A stretch of 9,755 nucleotides of DNA. Origin: an uncultured Prevotella sp. Lineage in GTDB: Bacteria; Bacteroidota; Bacteroidia; Bacteroidales; Bacteroidaceae. Under the pieces are notes generated by a model, which saw only the letters and a program-made list of their open reading frames with translations, was not told the DNA's origin and ran no database searches. Made by a program: the position numbers and the translations under genes. The stretch's first letter is position 1. Every line of letters starts with the position of its first letter. The stretch spans positions 1-9,755 of the forward strand of contig URJQ01000103.1 in assembly GCA_900548195.1 (NCBI GenBank), in the 5' to 3' direction. This document shows positions 7,764 to 9,755 of this stretch, piece after piece.

Positions 7764-7815
7764 ATTATAATATTAGATTAATGGGTAAAACATCTGCCAG
7801 AGCTATCCGGCTAAG

Positions 7816-7846
7816 AACTTTGGGGCAAAGTTATAAAAAAACTTTG
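7816..7846. promoter_or_regulatory. Candidate operator: AACTTTG dyad plus third half-site
   Basis: AACTTTG (7816-7822), GGG, CAAAGTT (7826-7832) form a perfect 7-bp dyad that contains most of the -7 box and reaches the predicted transcription start. A third half-site AACTTTG lies at 7840-7846, inside the -33/-7 spacer. A repressor bound here would block the hyd promoter. The arrangement is seen directly; the regulator is unknown, and part of the similarity is forced by the -7 box itself. Confidence 0.45.
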
Positions 7847-7857
7847 ATTGCCACAAA
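7826..7857 (-). promoter_or_regulatory. Promoter of the hydrogenase-hydEGF operon
   Basis: On the minus strand TTTG (7857-7854), a 20-base spacer and TAACTTTG (7833-7826) make a complete Bacteroidetes -33/-7 promoter. Transcription would start near 7820, giving a leader of about 55 bases before the hydrogenase ATG. This is the best-formed promoter in the window. Confidence 0.7.
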
Positions 7858-7940
7858 TGTATTTGACTTTTTAGTTAAAAAACACGAAAATTTACCCCCC
7901 CATCAAATCTCCTGCATTATTCTTCATTGAATCAGAAGAG

Positions 7941-8066
7941 ATGTGCAGTCTGAATACCGCATCTGTATTGCAAGGTGATGATAATGAGGTGATAGATACC
8001 TTCCCTGTGGAAGATAATCCCAAAGACTTCGATTTCAGTCTGCCTGATAACTGGGGCGGAGATTAA
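7941..8066 (+). CDS. Small acidic ORF, 41 codons, possible remnant
   Basis: The frame encodes MCSLNTASVLQGDDNEVID and ends in DFDFSLPDNWGGD, rich in Asp and Asn. It remains open upstream to a stop at 7872-7874. That upstream part (reading KIYPPIKSPALFFIESEE) joins the ATG without a stop, and contains no ATG. It looks like the body of a slightly longer peptide whose start codon has been lost, with TTA at 7875 where a start might have been. No domain is recognised. A 7/8 match to a -7 box (TGTATTTG) lies at 7858-7865. Function unknown. It may be a real short peptide, a degraded gene or chance. Confidence 0.35.
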   Translation: MCSLNTASVLQGDDNEVIDTFPVEDNPKDFDFSLPDNWGGD

Positions 8067-8153
8067 GAGAAGGGGAGGTGTTAGCCACTTGGTAGTATAG
8101 CAGACAGATTAGGCTACGCTCGGTGTAGTATGTCTAATATTCAATGATATAAA

Positions 8154-8207
8154 TGTGGTGAAATTAGGGTGGAATTATACGAAGTTCCACACCTATTCCC
8201 CACCACA
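8154..8207. other. Nested stem-loop, about 17 paired bases
   Basis: Three inverted segments nest around one centre: TGTGGTG (8154-8160) with CACCACA (8201-8207), TAGG (8165-8168) with CCTA (8192-8195), and GTGGAA (8169-8174) with TTCCAC (8185-8190). The terminal loop has 10 bases, with one internal loop and one bulged base. No T-tract follows, so it is not a simple terminator. It could be a structured RNA element, a REP-like repeat or a protein site. Confidence 0.5.
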
Positions 8208-8255
8208 GATACGATATTGGAAGTCAGCATATTATATATAGCGAGGTGGAATTAT
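8168..8255 (+). repeat. Direct repeat GGTGGAATTAT (8168-8178, 8245-8255)
   Basis: An 11-base direct repeat. The first copy forms part of the left arm of the nested stem-loop and the second part of the left arm of the terminator-like hairpin. The interval may have arisen by local duplication. Confidence 0.45.
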
Positions 8256-8273
8256 GGGATATTCCGTTTTTTT
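8246..8273 (+). terminator. Weak terminator-like hairpin
   Basis: GGAAT (8248-8252) pairs with ATTCC (8261-8265), extended by two G-T pairs, and is followed at once by G and a run of seven T. The stem is short but the T-tract is good. It could end a transcript carrying the small ORF and the nested stem-loop. Confidence 0.35.
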
Positions 8274-8381
8274 ATTTCTTCGTCATTTTGGGGATTGCCT
8301 ATATAGTATATAATTGCCAATTTTTACGTAACCTGACTAAAATAATTACTTTAACATTAGTCATATTTCAAATAAAAGTAT

Positions 8382-8389
8382 TACCTTTG
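8382..8389 (+). promoter_or_regulatory. -7 box of the ATPase gene
   Basis: TACCTTTG fits TAnnTTTG exactly and is identical to the box before the M23 gene. It ends 39 bases before the ATG. No good -33 TTTG is seen, so activity may be weak or depend on an activator. Confidence 0.5.
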
Positions 8390-8400
8390 CTCCGAAGAAA

Positions 8401-8414
8401 TGTCACAAGTGACA
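8401..8414. promoter_or_regulatory. Palindrome TGTCAC-AA-GTGACA in the leader
   Basis: A perfect 6-bp inverted repeat with a 2-base centre lies between the -7 box and the ATG of the ATPase gene, followed by GTTTTT. Its place just after the predicted transcription start suits a repressor operator. As RNA it would be a small hairpin before a T-run. No regulator is identified. Confidence 0.4.
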
Positions 8415-8428
8415 GTTTTTCGTAAAGT

Positions 8429-9676
8429 ATGATAGTAAATAGATCCTCTTATATCGACCAATTAAGCCGTTCCAAAGGCAACAGGCTAATTAAAATCATT
8501 ACTGGATTGCGACGTTCAGGTAAGTCTTTCCTCTTAAAAACACTCTTCCGAAAACATTTGTTGGACGAGGGAGTGCAAGAAGATCATATCATAATCATTG
8601 ATATGGAAAGCCGCAAAAACAATGCTTTTAAAGATCCTGATTATTTGCTTGATTGGGTAGAAGATAAAATGACTGACGATTCCGTATATTATATCATCAT
8701 TGATGAAGTACAGGAAGTAAATGACTTTGTTGAAGTCCTGTCAACATTGTCTGTAACAGAAGGTGCCGATGTATATGTTACGGGGTCAAATTCTCGTTTC
8801 TTGTCATCTGATGTGGTTACAGAATTTCGTGGTCGTGGTGATGAAATTCATGTCTGGCCTCTTTCTTTTAAGGAGTTCATGTCTGTCTATGAAGGCTCAA
8901 AAGAAGAAGCATGGGCTGAATATTGTATGTTTGGTGGACTTCCACAGTTACTTACTCAAATTGGTGATGACAGGAAAACAGATTTCTTGCGTCGTCTTTA
9001 TCGTACTGTTTATCTTAGAGACATTTACGAAAGAAATACGATTGAACTAAAACTGGAATTTGAGGAGTTGTCCAAGACGTTAGCTTCAAGTATCGGTGCG
9101 CCTTTAAATGCCTTAAACATAGCTAATACTTTCAAGTCGGTCAGTAAAGTTCAAAACATTACTGACAAAACGATTTCTACATATTTGGAGTATATGCAAG
9201 ATGCTTTTCTTGTGGAAAAGTCTGAGCGATATGACATTAAAGGAAGAAAGTATATAGGTTCGCTCTCTAAGTATTATTATCAAGATGTAGGGTTGCGCAA
9301 TGCTATACTTTCATTCCGGCAGAATGAAGTTACTCACATTATGGAGAATATCATCTACAACGAAATGCGTATGCGTGGTTGGATTGTTGATGTCGGCAAT
9401 ATCAATCATAGAATAAGAAATTCTGCAGGTCAGCAACAACGTGTCACACTTGAAGTCGATTTCGTTTGTAATAAAGGAAGTGAACGTATTTATATACAAT
9501 CAGCTTACAAGATGCCTGATGCTGAAAAAATCGAACAAGAAAAACGTTCTCTGAAATTGATAGATGACTCTTTCAAAAAAATCATCATCATTGGAGAACA
9601 CACGAAGCCATGGCGCGATGAGGATGGTATTCAAATCATAAGCATCTATGATTTCTTGCTTAATTTGTCATGTTGA
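8429..9676 (+). CDS. AAA ATPase with DUF4143 domain
   Basis: A 415-residue cytoplasmic P-loop ATPase of the AAA_14/DUF4143 family. Walker A is GLRRSGKS at 26-33, Walker B is IIIDE at 89-93, and a sensor-like TGSNS lies at 118-122. The family motif WPLSFKEF is at 143-150 and FGGLPQLL at 168-175. The C-terminal DUF4143 part, from about 195, carries ENIIYNEM (306-313), EVDF (342-345) and QSAYK (357-361). These are placed like the acidic and lysine positions of a PD-(D/E)xK nuclease fold, though cleavage has not been shown for most members. The role in the cell is uncertain; the family is common, multicopy and variable between strains. Codon use looks more A/T-ended than in the hyd genes, which fits accessory DNA. 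It stands alone behind its own promoter. The start at 8429 is well supported by position. Confidence 0.9.
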   Translation: MIVNRSSYIDQLSRSKGNRLIKIITGLRRSGKSFLLKTLFRKHLLDEGVQEDHIIIIDMESRKNNAFKDPDYLLDWVEDKMTDDSVYYIIIDEVQEVNDFVEVLSTLSVTEGADVYVTGSNSRFLSSDVVTEFRGRGDEIHVWPLSFKEFMSVYEGSKEEAWAEYCMFGGLPQLLTQIGDDRKTDFLRRLYRTVYLRDIYERNTIELKLEFEELSKTLASSIGAPLNALNIANTFKSVSKVQNITDKTISTYLEYMQDAFLVEKSERYDIKGRKYIGSLSKYYYQDVGLRNAILSFRQNEVTHIMENIIYNEMRMRGWIVDVGNINHRIRNSAGQQQRVTLEVDFVCNKGSERIYIQSAYKMPDAEKIEQEKRSLKLIDDSFKKIIIIGEHTKPWRDEDGIQIISIYDFLLNLSC

Positions 9677-9679
9677 GGA

Positions 9680-9693
9680 ACCGCAAGTGCGGT
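9680..9693 (+). other. Hairpin ACCGCA-AG-TGCGGT after the ATPase gene
   Basis: A 6-bp inverted repeat starts 4 bases after the stop codon. The 2-base centre means that as RNA only about five pairs can form. No T-run follows directly. Confidence 0.4.
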
Positions 9694-9705
9694 GTATGAG
9701 AGGTC

Positions 9706-9748
9706 GGAAAACGAAAGTAGGAAGAAAACTACTTCGTTTTCCTCCTAC
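9706..9748 (+). terminator. Overlapping hairpins, probable terminator
   Basis: GGAAAACGAAAGTAG (9706-9720) pairs with CTACTTCGTTTTCC (9729-9742) with one bulged base. In an alternative fold GTAGGAAGAAAAC (9717-9729) pairs with GTTTTCCTCCTAC (9736-9748) with one mismatch. The two folds exclude each other. Their place 30 bases after the ATPase stop suggests transcription termination, but the window ends before any long T-tract can be judged. Confidence 0.5.
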
Positions 9749-9755
9749 TCGATTG

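Larger units (their letters stand above)
8067..8428. other. Non-coding interval before the ATPase gene
   Basis: No convincing gene is present here on either strand. Besides the stem-loops listed separately, there is a small CTAC/GTAG hairpin at 8114-8128 and an inverted repeat TGACTAA (8334-8340) / TTAGTCA (8357-8363), which lies just upstream of and across the expected -33 region of the ATPase promoter. Confidence 0.5.

Noticed and set aside
7839..7857. Rex or FNR site in the hyd promoter (TTTGATTGCCACAAA)
   Set aside because: The half-sites do not match either consensus well, and the CAAA is already explained as the -33 element.
8097..8138. tRNA-like fold around GGCTACGCTCGGTGTAG
   Set aside because: Only one short stem can be drawn; there is no acceptor stem, T-loop or anticodon arm.

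Overview
The window looks like chromosome of an anaerobic member of the Bacteroidales, most likely Prevotella/Segatella or Bacteroides. Three things suggest this. Several genes are preceded by the Bacteroidetes promoter form (TTTG, about 20 bases, TAnnTTTG) rather than a sigma-70 promoter. Shine-Dalgarno sites are mostly absent. The gene families (AraC regulator, AAA/DUF4143 ATPase, single-chain [FeFe]-hydrogenase) are typical of gut Bacteroidales. The genus is inferred, not shown.

Layout. Bases 1-210 hold no gene but a dense AT-rich repeat cluster, including a perfect 26-bp inverted repeat. An AraC-family regulator lies on the minus strand (211-1089). It is divergent, across about 340 bases, from an exported M23-type peptidase on the plus strand (1426-2532) that carries two LytM domains, the first of which has lost its metal ligands. 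A short convergent gap (2533-2632) holds three 22-bp tandem repeats.

The core is a compact minus-strand operon read from 7763 down to 2633: a single-chain, ferredoxin-linked [FeFe]-hydrogenase, then hydE, hydG and hydF. The genes overlap or are separated by a few bases. Together they encode one catalytic enzyme and the three maturases that build its H-cluster 2Fe subsite: HydG makes the Fe(CO)(CN) synthon from tyrosine, HydE processes it, and HydF assembles and delivers the 2Fe unit. No NADH- or membrane-linked partner subunits are present, so the likely role is fermentative H2 turnover with ferredoxin. The H-cluster loops depart from the classical group A form and resemble the group B enzymes known from gut Bacteroidales. 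A well-formed promoter sits 5' of the operon, and its -7 box lies inside a short perfect dyad.

The 665 bases between the hydrogenase start and the last gene hold the operon promoter, a small acidic ORF (41 codons, possibly the remnant of a longer peptide), a nested stem-loop of about 54 nt, a weak terminator-like hairpin and the promoter region of the next gene. The last gene (8429-9676, plus) is an AAA/DUF4143 ATPase, an accessory family often present in many copies per genome. It is followed by overlapping hairpins at the window edge. The major genes all belong to known families. The least explained material is in the intergenic repeats and the 7.9-8.4 kb interval.
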